The notes under the pieces were generated by a model that searched no databases, was not told the DNA's origin, and saw only the letters and a list, made by a program, of their open reading frames with translations. A DNA stretch of 64,000 nucleotides from Apostichopus japonicus (taxonomy: Eukaryota; Echinodermata; Holothuroidea; Aspidochirotida; Stichopodidae), in contig NC_092572.1 in assembly GCF_037975245.1 (NCBI RefSeq), forward strand, positions 8,011,501 to 8,075,500, read 5' to 3'. Both the position numbers and the translations under genes were made by a program. This document shows positions 38,261-50,703 of this stretch, piece by piece. Each line of letters begins with the position of its first letter. Within the stretch, counting starts at the first letter, position 1.

Positions 38261-40174
38261 GTGTCACACACACATCAACAAGGGCAAGAGGAAGTTTGGG
38301 CTACTTCAAAGAATGCATACATTTGAAATGTGGTTTTCAGTTGGTTGATTTGTTGAGTGCTGGTTCGATTTAGATTTGGATGAGGTTTTACAGTCCAGTT
38401 TCTAATTCATTGGTTTAAGTTGAGGCAGCGACAGCCTTTTTTCCAGTTGTCGTTTACTGGCTTGTTTTCCCTACTCGATTGCTTATGCCGAGCACCAAGT
38501 ACAATGGAAGTAGGTTCTATTTTTAATGTCTTTGGTAGGACACGAACAGAATTCGAATCCCTGGTTGGAAACATTTCAGTGTTTGATATTTTGCAGATCA
38601 AATATTGCAGTACAGGTAGCCCAAACACATGAACTCTACAAACATAAAGGTAGGAGAATGGCATGTACTGTTACTTCATGTACAATTTGTTACTCAAATT
38701 GACAAATTCCCAAAAAGAGTATGGAGTGACATGTGATTTGAGATTCAAATTAAATTTTGAACATGGTTTTTAGTAGGCTGATAAATTGAATATTTCTGGA
38801 TGCATTGCATTATTGCAAAATTGATCACACCACTTTTAATGAGGTTTGCTGCTGAGGTTCCCCGTGACAAGTATTTACATTCCATAAGTTTCTCAGTTGG
38901 TATATGGTTGGCATAATTCATTTACTGGTCCACACCAAAGCATAAATTGACAGTGAATTGTTGTTTTCCAAAAGTCTTTATTTCTCAGGTAGAGTAGCAA
39001 GTGTTTTTGTTAGCAAAGAACTATGAAATACTAAGAAAACAAGAAAACCAAAGATAAAATACACGGTTGAATGAAGATGGCATAAGATCCCTTACTGTTT
39101 GATAAGGAAGTATCATAAACAAGGATACATCATGACTGTTTGGAGTTGATTAAATTTACAAAGTAAATTTCTATATTGCAAAATCTTTATTGTTTGATTT
39201 CTTCTGGTCTACAATGATCTTTGGTCTCTTAAAATACCAATATAGTGCATAGCCTATAGCTCTCAGGCTCAATGTTCAGATTAACTGTAAAGAATCCAAA
39301 CTAACATTGCCCATTTACTGATATTGCAGGGTGTTTTCTATTTAACTAGTCTCTCCCCCTCCAAAAAAGAAAAAAAGACTTGTCATTTCTGATGAACATC
39401 TATTCAATTGTCCTAACCTGTATTACACATTTGAAATGAATCTGAGCTAGCATTGGTAAGTTATAGGTTTCACTCTTTGCAAATGACCTCTGTCTTGTTG
39501 ATTAATAGGTAGGTAGATGAGGTTTTGCGGTCCAGGTTTTAACTCGGTTTAAGTTGGGCCAGTGTTGATTAATAGGATTCATTAACCCAATATACATACC
39601 AATTGTGAAAACAATCTTAGTTTTAACTAAATGACCCATGTTGACCCCACTTATCTAGAATATGATATTGACATCCTTGATCTAATATGATTATTAGGTA
39701 ATTATAATGTACCTGGTAGGACTAACCAACCTACCAATTATGAATTGTCCAAAGTTACCAAAAGTGTTGATCTGAAAATGACCTCCTATACAATTAATAA
39801 GGTTCATTTAAATTACTCCATAGTGCCAAATAAAAAGACAATCTGTATTACTATTGGTGAGGTTTTGCTGTTAAAGGGCAGGTGTGAACCACCCACACAT
39901 GTACACACATGGTTGCATAGATTCGTTCAGCAAAGGAATAAAACATGTTTATTAGTGGGTCTACCTATACTTCATGACATAATGCACATTTAGTCATCTC
40001 TATTAGTGCAGGTGTGAAGAAAATTAGGCTCCTGGGTGCAATATTATCACCTTTTAAAAGATTTTACATTCAGCCCTGCCTACTCAACATTCAATAATCC
40101 TTATGAAATTACCATCAAAATCAAACGTACATATCTAGTGCCATGTTAATGTAACTAACTTTTTTCCATTTTAG
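38261..40174. other. Anonymous sequence with small dispersed repeats
   Basis: 38376-38432 and 39517-39565 are two copies of a short phrase ('gatgaggttttgcggtccag'-like). 39400-39720 holds decayed modules of the family seen at 37441-38260. No coding exon is supported; the frames at 38407-38664 run open on both strands and cannot be told apart from chance. Confidence 0.45.
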
Positions 40175-40337
40175 ATATGAGCAGGTTGGCACACACTTAG
40201 GGGTACATAACAAAGGTGAGCCAGATCAGTTTTGTAATATATTTATAAAGCTTACAAAAAAACACACTGAATTTATATCAGGAAGACACTGGAAGCTGCT
40301 GAGGAAAGAGTTTGCCAAATCTGAAAAGATTTTTTGA
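40175..40337 (+). CDS. Possible short terminal exon, unknown product
   Basis: The tract 'aacttttttccattttag' (ending at 40174) is a good acceptor. The frame after it stays open for 53 codons to TGA and reads YEQVGTHLGVHNKGEPDQ, then a lysine-rich region with GRHWKLLRKEFAKSEK. A strong donor-like AAAGGTGAGC at 40214 could instead end a 40-base exon. No other exon of such a gene was identified, and an open frame this short could be chance. Confidence 0.25.
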
Positions 40338-41600
40338 ACTTAGCTAGCCTGAAAAGTGTGTATTCACTATTGATACAATACCTTTGATATACTATCCTTA
40401 AGTGACTGTATAGACTCTTTTTGAAATGGCAAAGAATCAAAATGGAAGAAAATGGAATGCATTACAAATGATGTAGTTTTAGTTTTCAAAATATGATTAA
40501 ATCAAATGTGTACTGCTGTACTAAACAAGTGATCACACTAGCAATGATGATAACAGATGGATAAGGCAGGAACAGTCAAATACTTAACACTATGTAGAAA
40601 ACAAATTAAATAACTTCATCATGTCATCCATACTTCACAATACCAGAATACAGCACCCTTTCCTCGGTAAAAAAGTATAACATAATAAATATGGAAATAC
40701 AAGTCTCTGGTGTAACAAAATAAATGCCAAACATCGCATGAAATATAAAGGAAGGCACACTAAACAAAAGGAACATGGTATTTTGTCACTTACTTATGAA
40801 GCAACCTATAAAGTCTCTTATACTGTATGAAATCACTTACTACTTTTATTATGAAGATCACCTATGATTATTTTTTTTATATCAGCCTCAGATGTAAAGG
40901 TTACACAAAGATAATTGAAGAGTGCACTTTTGTACATAATAAATTATTACAAGTTACATATCTGCTAGTTACAAAAGTAATGTCATGTGTGGCAAAGTTC
41001 TTTTCTCCAATACTGTAATCCTGAAATTGATTTCTTTGTATCCTGCTCTTTTTTAATGTTGGTTTTGCTAAAGGTATAGATGTCCATGGTGAAAGGCAAC
41101 TTTTTTTTACTGTTACACTCCAAAAGCATAAAAGAAATATCTTTCAAATGGTAATGTCACTTACTTATGAAGCAACCTATAAACCAGGATTTTGGTCATA
41201 TATCAACACATTTCCTGGTTATTTTTTATCACAAAATTATTTTGAAATTTGTCTTTTACTGTTTAATTTGACCTGAAAAAGGTCAACATAACTGCAGATG
41301 AAAGTCAAATTTCAAACATTTCTCTGGTCCAAATGACCAGGAGATGTGTTGGGCAATGTGATCTAAATCCTGGTTAAATAATTACACAATTGTGCTTTTA
41401 GAGTGTATGAAGTGAACTATCAACAGTGTGATATTCTATATGTTACACATTATTAAACATGTCATTAATCACGATACAGGTAATATCATTGTTGCCAAGA
41501 TTTTGGGCATGATTTGGTTTCATTTTTTTAGGTAATCAATATAAATCATGAAATGTAATGTTCATGGTAAGTCAAAGTTCCTGTTAGGGATTTGCTCATC
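40338..41600. other. Anonymous AT-rich sequence
   Basis: A short phrase ('gtcacttacttatgaagcaa') occurs twice, near 40785 and 41156, suggesting an old local duplication. No gene is seen. Confidence 0.45.
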
Positions 41601-41867
41601 CTACTCAGAATCACTATCCAAGTTGGTGACATTTTGAATCACACAGGTGATTGCTTCGTTGTCCTTGACAGTCATTTGAGCAGTGAAGGGCAAAAGAGTT
41701 GAAAGAACTGCTTGCCAGTCATCCTCGTCAGTGTTAAGCATTGTCTTTAGTATGTTGACATTTATAGTGACTGTCTCATCATCTGCAAGTAACAGCTGAA
41801 TGCTGTTCTCTTCCTCGTTGTATGCAACTACTTCTTTAGTTAGTGTTTCATTAGGTGGCTCAGTTTT
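41601..41867 (-). CDS. Probable terminal exon of an unknown gene
   Basis: On the minus strand a pyrimidine-rich tract ending in CAACAG (41873-41868) leads into 88 codons ending in TAG. The peptide is acidic, with VVAYNEEENSIQLLLADDE, DEDDWQAVLSTLLPF and a last segment TNLDSDSE. It has the mixed composition of a real protein, unlike the repeat translations upstream. The frame also stays open upstream into a 30-bp minisatellite, so a longer form that translates the repeat is possible. I do not recognise the family. A possible 5' exon lies near 43370-43620 (minus), where a donor-like GTAAAG follows a CG-richer stretch. Confidence 0.5.
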   Translation of the reverse strand, partial: KTEPPNETLTKEVVAYNEEENSIQLLLADDETVTINVNILKTMLNTDEDDWQAVLSTLLPFTAQMTVKDNEAITCVIQNVTNLDSDSE

Positions 41868-41894
41868 CTGTTGCATGAAAGGGAAAGATAATGA

Positions 41895-42720
41895 TAGTTC
41901 CATTAAAGGAAGCATGGAAACGATAATTGGGGACACCGTATTGGCTGAAACGATAATTGGGGACACCGTATTGACTGAAACGATAAATGATGAAACAGTT
42001 GGTTGAAACTATAATTGAGGAATGTATAAACAACAAAAGAAGCAGTACGTATTGCCTGAAACAATTGTATAAGTTTTAGTAAACGGTATTGGCTGACACA
42101 ATAATTGAGGAAACTGTACTAGCTGAAACAATAATTGAGGAAACTGTTTTGACTTTTGACTCAAATGATAACTTGAGGAAACTGTATTGGCTGAAACAAT
42201 AATTGAGGTAACTGTATTGGCTGAAACAATAATTGAGGTAACTGTATTGGCTGAAACAATAATTGGGGATGCCGTATTGGAAACAACAAAAGAAGCAGTA
42301 CTTATTGCCTGAAACAATAAGTAGTAAGTTTTAGTAAACGGTATTGGCTGACAAAATAATTGAGGAAACTGTACTAGCTGAAACAATAATTGAGGAAACT
42401 GTACTAGCTGAAACAATAATTAAGGAAACTGTTTTGATTTTTGACTGAAATGATAACTTGAGGAAACCGTATTGGCTGAAACAATGATAATTGAGGAAAC
42501 TGTATTGGCTGAACGATATTTGAGAAAACCGTATTGGCTGAAAAGATAATTGAGAAAACAGTATTGGCTGAAATGATGATTGAGGAAACAGTGTGGACTG
42601 AAACGACAAGATAATTGAGGAAATCGTATTGGCTAAACTGATAATTAAGGAAGCAGTATTGGCTGAACCGATAATTGTAGAACAGTTTTGGGTGGAAAAA
42701 TACTTGGGGAAACAATCATT
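41895..42720 (-). repeat. 30-bp minisatellite with a ~250-bp higher order
   Basis: The unit is close to 'ggctgaaacaataattgagg' plus 'aaactgtatt'. About 25 copies of varying fidelity are present. A longer phrase beginning 'caacaaaagaagcagtac' repeats at about 42032 and 42283, so blocks of units were also duplicated. Because 30 is a multiple of three, several minus-strand frames of 92-135 codons stay open with a 10-residue period (FPQLLFQ-like). These lie upstream of the probable exon at 41601-41867 and most likely are intronic. Confidence 0.9.
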
Positions 42721-43969
42721 GAAAAAAGAATAAAACGAAATAATAATTCAGACAACAACTTTAAGAATCAGCAATATCAAACAATTCAATCATTAAACTG
42801 GGGGCCAATCAAAAGTAGGCCTATACCTAATCTGAAAAAGTATTTAATACCGGTAAGCCAATCTAGGTAGGCTATGCTGAATGAAAAAAGGACCATTTAA
42901 AGAGTACTATAACGAAACAACTGTTATAAATTGGAACCTGGTAATATTTAAAATTAAATATTTAATTTGCCTTGTTAGAGGCTACTGAAATAGTGAATAC
43001 TATCTGCAGCACATGCCTACACAGTTAGTTACGAATTAAGGCTGTAGTACAACCCTTTACATATATACACGAGTTGTACAACGACTAAACCGAGTACCCC
43101 TATCAGTGTCAGTTTAATACTATGTAACTGTTCGGACTGCAACTTGTTGTAGAATAGGCCTACTGTTCTAAGGTAGGCTACCGATATGTACGCCAACAAA
43201 GCCTAACGTTAGGCATCAAAGAATTAAGAAACTAGCCTAGGCCCCCTAAATTTGTTCAAAGTATACGGAACAACAGTTCTTATCGTCCAACCTGTTGTAC
43301 TCTAGGCATGATACTAACTATTCATAAAAGAATAATTATATAATTCACCTTTACTTGTCTCCAATTCTGCCCTCCGTGATGTCTGCAATCAGTAACACCA
43401 GTTCATTCAAACGTACACTTCTCGACGTACAACCGCGTAAGCACGTACACGATATGCACGTAGGCCAATACTGTAGTCAGTCACACAAGGTCCGTGGACG
43501 CGGCCCATGCACGTACATAACATACACAACAGTACTTTCTTCCCAGGGCAGTAATTACAAGATGACGAAACTCAGTTCTCGAGATCAGTCACCTTGATCT
43601 TGCGGATTAATTTGCAATAGTATCGACTTTGGCTTTTGAATATGTTTCATATCCAACATGCTTTAATGAATGTTAGTTATGTTTATTGAATAATTCGTTG
43701 AATTCTTGTAGAATTTGTTATTTCTTGCATAGTTTTTTGTACTAGTATGAATCCCCTGGAGCACTACTTTTTGTTTACGCGCAAAATCGGACAGTTATCC
43801 GCCCCAGCAAACAAAGATTTGCAAATTTGGAAAAGTGTGTTTTTCCAGCGCGGCGGACTTGTGAAATCGAAATCTGTTTAGAGCGCCAATGTGTATGTAC
43901 ACAAAGCATCCAGTTAAACAATATCTGAAACCAGCCCTGCAGGTTGATCAGTCAGGCAACAAATGCCAA
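42721..43969. other. Non-coding stretch, possible minus-strand first exon
   Basis: 43370-43620 is richer in CG dinucleotides and, on the minus strand, ends in a donor-like CAAGTAAAG near 43352. It could be an untranslated first exon for the gene ending at 41601. The remainder shows nothing recognisable. Confidence 0.3.
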
Positions 43970-43997
43970 TATTGTAGTGCGCATGCGCACTACAATA
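43970..43997. promoter_or_regulatory. 28-bp perfect palindrome centred on GCGCATGCGC
   Basis: The 28 bases are identical on both strands. The centre TGCGCATGCGCA matches the known consensus for the NRF1 transcription factor. It lies about 400 bp from the possible first exon of the minus-strand gene, and about 290 bp before the Ig relic on the plus strand. Regulatory use is inference. Confidence 0.5.
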
Positions 43998-44284
43998 ATG
44001 AGTGGATTTCATTCCATTGGAGTGATCACTCGGCGCACTTCAAATTAAGAGTGGAATTTAACTCTATTGGAGTTAAGTGTGTTTAGAAATATGTAATTAA
44101 AACAGGCGAGAATATCTCGATAAAGGTGACAAATCCTACACTTGAATGACAACCTTTCTTACTTGTTTCAAACCACTGCAAATGCAAACCGTTGGCAAAG
44201 CCCAATTGGTTTGGGCGACAGCATATAATGCTGGAGGCCCATTTACATTTCAACTATATAGATTTATATCATTGTTCTTTTCAG

Positions 44285-44636
44285 TGTTCTTGAGCATTTC
44301 AAGGTCACCAAAGAACAGGACTATTGTTGAGGCGATTACAGATTCTATAGTGATGACAAAACTACACGAAAATGTGTGTTTAAAATGTCCTGTCTTGTTG
44401 ACAGAATATAATGAGAATACAGGGTTAATATGGAGACTTGGATTTAACCAATCGTATTTATTTAGAGGTGAAGCAAAAACTTACGACAACAGGAATTTTC
44501 CTTTGACGATAAACAAGTGTGAGTCGAAGTACTACGCACTGGGAGTACTCAATGTCGCAAATTGGTGTCAATGATGTAAGGTATACGTGTTGGAGAAAGG
44601 ATCAAATGATATTTTCGTTTGTGGTTCATGTCCACG
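44285..44636 (+). pseudogene. Frameshifted Ig V-like exon
   Basis: A clear acceptor (TTCTTTTCAG, ending 44284) and a donor GTAAAT at 44637 bound an exon that starts and ends in phase 1. The first frame gives ENVCLKCPVLLTEY and GLIWRLGFNQS, the first cysteine and core tryptophan of an Ig domain. The second, after a frameshift, gives GVNDVRYTCWRKDQ, the usual D-x-x-x-Y-x-C end. The length of 352 is one more than a multiple of three, and an extra ~10 bases near 44533-44545 fit the shift. Its phase and length match the Ig exons of the receptor gene at 57.8-59.6 kb, although the strand is opposite. It could be a relic or carry a sequencing error. Confidence 0.75.
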
Positions 44637-47600
44637 GTAAATTTTAAGCATACTTTCAGTGGTTGCGGACAAATATAGCTTTTTTCAACAATGAATTATA
44701 AGTTAATCATTGATATTTATCAGGGTTTATTTTAATCATGATGATGACAAACGAAGCTTCAGAAGTGATTTGCGAGAAATCTATAAATTTAGACTATAAT
44801 TATATTGTTTAGGTGGCCAGTGTAATATTTCGAAGATCATGAAATTGCTGGAGTGTTTATTCCCTACCGCCCTTCTAGCGACTGTTAATCTTTCAAACGA
44901 GCTGTTAGGTAGGTTGTGAGAATGTAAATAGCTTAGCATTGAAGCACACATGACTAAGTTCAACTTCAAAATTAATACAAATGTTTCAAGAGAATGCATC
45001 TTCTAAGAAATTTTGTGTATCCGAAAATGATTAATTGCTATAAAATTGCTGAAAATTATATCACTTCGACATTATTTCACCACATATTGATATGTATTTC
45101 CAAATAAAATAAAAAACTCAGTTTCTGAATGAGAATCAACATTCCTGTAAGAATTACACAAGTCAATATTTAAAACAGGAAGAGAACATACAAGGATATT
45201 TTAGTTCCGTTAAAATCATAATAAAATTAACACAAAATAAGAAACAAACACAAAACGTTAGACCATTTACATTTGTTAGAGCATAACGTGCTGCCCATAT
45301 TATATTTGTGCTGTGACAGACTCTACTTGCATGTTACATGTGATTATATTTTACTCGCTGTATTATTTTTTAGGGCCTACATCACTTTTTAACCAAGTTA
45401 ATGCGGTTTAAAGGTTAAGCAGGTTAACTAAAATACATTTAAATGTTGAAAACAAAACATAATTGGTGTACACATTAACTGCAAGGTGGAGGGAGGGGGG
45501 AGGGGGATCTCAGATTTTCCCCAGACTGTGGCGGCCTTAATATGTAAGGGACAGCGGTAAATTAAGGGTTTTATATTTTGCCGATATGAAATGGAATCTC
45601 AGAGATATATTATTTGTTATTGCAGATAACTCAACAAACGAAGACTGGCTGCAAATCAGATTGCTGGCTGAACATCTCAGACATATTCCGAAACACAGAA
45701 ATGTTGTAGAAAATAGGAAATGTAGGCAATGTAGGCAATAAATTGCTTAAAATCGTTTACATGAATTATGCACCTGTCACTGAATTTTGCTCTATCAAAA
45801 GTATTTCTGTTATTTGATTTATGCTTGGTAACAAATTGAATTGCTCGATATAACATATTCTTGTTCCACTTTCTTTGATCCAAACACTTAAGGTCCTCAC
45901 AACATTTGCACGGAATACCAAGTCGTTTGTGCCTGTAAATTAAAAGTTAACACCTGCGCAGTTACCTGGCCGTGTCATAAAAACGTGTGAGATTTCCTCA
46001 ATTTCATCTATTAATAAACAATAACGTCGACTAAGTTAGAAAATTTGTTTAAAAAGTATGCACAAAACAATAATTCTTAAAACGGAACTGTACAAATCGC
46101 ATCTTTTTTTTAAATTATGATCACATGTTTAACTGCAAACAAATGTCTATTATGCAAAAGCTTTACCATTTGACGTATATTGGCGATGCTGATCTTCTTT
46201 AACATACAGACAGAGGGGGAATTAAAACAAGGACGCAAATTATGCAATTGTAAATGAAAACTTTTAAAAAACGTTCCCACCCTCTTTATTAGTAAACTTT
46301 GACGTTGAATCAAAGTAGCTATATTTATTACTTCTACTTTTATATGTAAAACACTTCTGTTCTCTAAGTATTTATTTCTTCGGTTGCGAGTGTACTTTTG
46401 CACTTTTCCGTTGTCTGGATAAATGTAAGTTATTTACGGTCTGATAAGTTTCTAGACGGTATTTTGATATTATTTTTTTCTTCTCATATTATTGATGCAT
46501 ATTACAGTAGCTACATTTGTAGAATTTAACAAAGCAGTTAAAAAATAGTTGAGCAAAATGAAGACAATATTTAACTTTTTATCATGTTATCAACTAGATT
46601 GGATGAATGTTAAATTGGAAATGATATTGAAGTTTTTCAAAATGTACAATATTGATATAATATGATAAAATGTTGAAATATAACATACCGAGTTTGAAAA
46701 ATATGTATATCTACGTAAAAAATTACCAATATGTAACAAAATGAAAGATATGATACCGAAATATGTAAATATAAAGACAAATATTGCCAGGTGGTATTCG
46801 TCAAGACGCTAAAAACAACTTCAACCATTTCTATTAACAGATTGAATGTTGTTTGTTCTCTCGTGGGTCTTTTCATAGACTTAAACAGAAAAAACCCAGC
46901 GTTACTGTATTGTATTCATGGTGTTAATTATTGTGGAGGTAGGGGACACGTGCTCCAATCTTGAGAGGTTCGGGGACACAATATCAAACATCCCTTCCCC
47001 CATGTTGGGTGACTAACTCGTGTAGGCGCTAGGATTATCATGCTCATAATGACTCGTGTGTCTTATAAAGGGGCCAAAACATTGAGATCATTCGTTATAA
47101 ATGTTTTATTACCATCTGATTAACCACCCCGGTTGCAAAATAGAGCTTTTCAACTGATTTGCAATAAGAATTATGGATTTCATTTATAGCGTAAGTAATG
47201 AGGAACCGCGCCGATACAGCGATGAGGCTGTATACTTAGCCAGCAGATGTCGAAAGCCCACAGCATTCGCTTAACTCTTTTCCAATATATTACTATTGAT
47301 ATTTTATAGTGTGTTGTATAATCACTTACCAGCAATATAACAGTACATGCCAATTGTATCGTTCATTCAGTTTGTTTAGCTATGCAATTCATTATAGTTT
47401 TAAGTGTATTTGAGATAATTATATATGTCATAGAAGTTTTGAGACAGATACACATATGGTGCTAAGTCTGGGTGCTAAGCTGTTATAGTCATATTGTTGT
47501 TACAGCCATGTTACCCACATCTCAAATTGTGGTGCGTAGTTATCTACAAATGTTCACAAAACATTATTTTTGATTAAGTTAACTGATGCCAAGTTCATGT

Positions 47601-49860
47601 CCGTAGCCTACGGGATAGGGTGGACAAGGGGAGCTGTCCCCGTGAGATTTCCTCGTTCTAAATGAAAGTCGCCCTAAGATAATGTGAACGCCTGGACAGT
47701 ATGCGTTATATCAGTTAGTTTCAGCGAAATGATCAAATCAGTTCTTCTGATTTCAATAGTCCATATTGTGCAGACTCAATATTCTAGGCACGTATTGTAG
47801 GAATGACTTTCATATGAATACAATGTTTATTTAAATCACTCATTACGTACATGCACAATCTCGGATGCGACGAACGTGCGTTTGGTTTGGTTGGAATACA
47901 AATAAACGTAGAGAGTTCATAATATTTATCCTGCGCGACCAGTGTATAGTCTAATGTAAGACTATAAATCATGAATATCTTCATTACATCTTGATGCATG
48001 ATATAGGCCTATCCGTTTGATTGATAGCCCTTTTATCAGTGCCCAAATGTTTAACTAATAATATTGAGGCAAAGTCCCCTACACATCCTACCCACTAAGC
48101 TCATTTACCTCCACTCTGCATATAAAGGTTACGGATACCACAGAATCCTCTAGAGTGATTTTTTTTTTAAATATTCAATTACGTGTTTATACATCAATGA
48201 ATAAAACAGACCTTATTAAGACACGTAACGGCCTATTTTCCATACAAAATTATTTTACCGAATGCTTAATTCATATTTTGTTTGTCAATTTCCAGAACAT
48301 GAGATCTCAACATTTAGAAAGTTTAGATGTAAATAGTAAGGCCTAGGAATTCATGGGTTTGTATGTGCCTTATAAAGTGAATGTGCCCAGAAACCCCAGT
48401 AGAATATGTGATGTGTAATGTTGATACTATATGTGTACATGTCGTAGACATCTGTATAGGAATATTATTTCCTTCTTGTGTGCTAAATTTAAGAATGTTT
48501 CCAATTTTGTTTAGGTTCCAAATGTATTAATCATAAGAAAATCTCTAAGTTACACACGGATGCTACATTGATAAGTCTTCTTTTTTTTAAATCTAGTCCC
48601 TTGTCATATGTGCCTATTGTTAAAATGTATTTGTGACTGACATGTCCAGTCAGGGATCAACAGAAGCAAATTTCTGGATGTGAATCCACCCCTTGTGCCC
48701 CCCGGTTGTTGATCTTCGCATTAACAATATGTGCCTTGTGCATCCTGGAGTGAATCCACATTCATAGTAAAAAGTTCATCAAACAGTCGCTTATGAGGTC
48801 TTTCGGATCGGATGATCGCAACAACAGTAGCAACGCTTACGAAAACTTTACAAACTCTATATATTACGTAACATCGTGTCTCCATAAAGTTCCCGGTATA
48901 TTGGACATACGTTTTGAGTAAGGTAAATATCACTTAAATCTGATTAGAGTTACATGTCTTTTGGAAACAATCCCTTTTTCATTTTCCTTTCTCTGTAGAA
49001 TTTTAGTACTCGAATTGTCGCAGGCGATGTCTTCTCACATTTATGTACTAAAAACGTTACATTACGTTGAGATGTCTTTCGGCCACAATTCATTTACCCA
49101 TTTTCCTTTCTCCGGGTTGAAGTTTGGTACGCTCATGGCAGCAGGTGATTTTGTAGTCACAGTATATACCCTGAACTGATCTATTCTTTGCTAAGCAACT
49201 GAAAAAAAATGTAGAGAAGGTGTGTTATTAGTAATTTGAAACATGTCTATACATGAAAGCACTTCATCGTGAACCGAACCAACTAAATTCGATGCCCATA
49301 GCATATTTTGCAACTTAGTGATTTTTTTTATAAACTTGAAAACAGACCGTTAAAAAAAATGCAATAACCCTAAATCTAATGCACATACAAAAATAGTTTC
49401 TGTATCTTGTTATTGTATGTTATGAAGAAAGATCAAATTCAGATTATCACTCACTTTTTATCTTCAATTCCGTCGAAAGAACTCCTATATTTTTGTCTTC
49501 TTGAAGATCCCTCGGTAACGAACACTTTACGAACCTTAATTAGAAAATATCAAGAAATAAATCTATAATATATCAAGCCAGGATATGTTAAAAGAAGCAG
49601 CACTCGTCTACAACGCAGCCCTCCGGAAAACTGGATAAATGTAGGAAATTGAATACAAACCGAAGAGCAGCAAACATACCCAGAAAAAGAAGGAAAAGAA
49701 CAGAGCCAATAAATAATTTGATACACCATACCATATAGCAGAAACGCTGAAGCCAATGTCGGTGCACAGTTTCTGAAACTTTTACCTTGTGACCACGCCT
49801 TGCACAAGATATTCAACAAGAAAATAAATTAATGTAATACGTTCTTTGCTCCTTAATCCG
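44637..49860. other. Anonymous AT-rich sequence
   Basis: No supported exon. A G-rich run lies at 45487-45508. 44099-44165 (just before the Ig relic) resembles 50339-50421, marking a dispersed repeat. More LRR exons of the receptor gene could be expected here on the minus strand, but I found none with convincing splice sites and leucine pattern. Confidence 0.45.
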
Positions 49861-49864
49861 CTTC

Positions 49865-49867
<3 letters not shown>

Positions 49868-49915
<48 letters not shown>

Positions 49916-49960
49916 TTTATATTTATATACATATATTTATATATATATATATATATATAA
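49868..49960. repeat. (TA)n microsatellite
   Basis: Two TA tracts (49868-49906 and about 49937-49959) are separated by a 30-base imperfect part. A further TA/ATA run is at 50561-50605. Confidence 0.95.
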
Positions 49961-49974
49961 AGTTGGTTGATTGG

Positions 49975-50190
49975 CGTCTATCTTAGCGCAGAGTGCTTAT
50001 GTCCGGTGGACAGAGCGAAATATATGTTGAGCCTAGTTGAGACAAGTGGAACACTAGTGTTCCAAGTGTTCCACTTGTCTCAACTAGTCTCGATAGTAGT
50101 TATCTAGTCTCGAGATTCGAATCCCGGTTGAGACTGGAATCTTTTTCACAGTTCTTGATTTACCAAATCAGTACGGTTTTCATTGATAAT
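49975..50190 (+). mobile_element. tRNA-derived SINE copy, interrupted
   Basis: An A-box-like TAGCGCAGAGTG (49984) and a B box GATTCGAATCC (50114-50124) are followed by 'gagactggaatcttttt' and a 'cttgatttacca' body. The boxes are about 120 bases apart, too far for a working tRNA promoter, because a perfect inverted repeat occupies 50033-50087. The body matches the copy at 50440-50590. Confidence 0.6.
50033..50087. repeat. Perfect 23-bp inverted repeat with 9-base loop
   Basis: Arms 50033-50055 and 50065-50087 are exact reverse complements (core AAGTGGAACACT). The 9-base loop, AGTGTTCCA, repeats part of the right arm, so the structure probably arose by local template switching. Confidence 0.95.
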
Positions 50191-50439
50191 TGTTCATTTG
50201 CCTCTTTCGTTTACCTCCAATTCATTAACATAAAGTCTGTTCAAAGTATCTCTTTAGAAATACGGCTTAAGGAATCACAACTGATTTCGAGTTGGTCAGC
50301 ATCATGTGTGGTCTCTGGAGTAAGGCAAAATATGTCACCAAAAACAGGACTAGTATTGTTCGATACAGGTGACAAACGCCTACAGTTGAATTACGACCTT
50401 CCTTGCCGGTTTCGAACCTTTGGACATCCAATCAGCGTC

Positions 50440-50558
50440 CATAACCTATAGTGTTTAGGGTTTCCGCGTACAGAGTGGGGTGCCCGGGTTCGAGTCCCGG
50501 TGGAGGCTGGAATTTTTCCACTCTGCTTGATTTTCCAACTCGATACTAATTTTCATTA

Positions 50559-50590
<32 letters not shown>
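50440..50590 (+). mobile_element. tRNA-derived SINE copy
   Basis: A strong B box GGTTCGAGTCC (50487-50497) is flanked by CCCGG on both sides, as in a tRNA T arm. It is followed by 'gaggctggaatttttcc' and 'cttgattttccaactc', the same body as the copy at 50101-50190, and by a TA-rich tail. The A-box half is decayed. A reversed B box (GGTTTCGAACC) at 50411-50421 suggests another, minus-strand copy abutting it. Confidence 0.7.
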
Positions 50591-50604
<14 letters not shown>

Positions 50605-50703
50605 ATATGTAAAGATAGAAAAAGTCCAAATTTACCAAGACAACGAACGATAAAAACTATTCACATTTTGCGGATGATTATAACGAAGTATTATCAAACG
50701 TTC

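Noticed and set aside
42009-42715. Three minus-strand frames of 92-135 codons with 10-residue repeats
   Set aside because: They follow from a 30-bp minisatellite whose length is a multiple of three; composition is unlike a protein, although read-through from the repeat into the exon at 41867 is kept as a finding.
48721-48933. 70-codon minus-strand frame considered as a further exon of the receptor
   Set aside because: Its C-terminal part looks protein-like, but no convincing acceptor, phase match or leucine-repeat pattern connects it to the exon at 50708-50877.
50476-50530. A complete tRNA gene
   Set aside because: Only the B-box half is tRNA-like; no acceptor stem or anticodon arm can be folded, and the body matches a neighbouring SINE copy.
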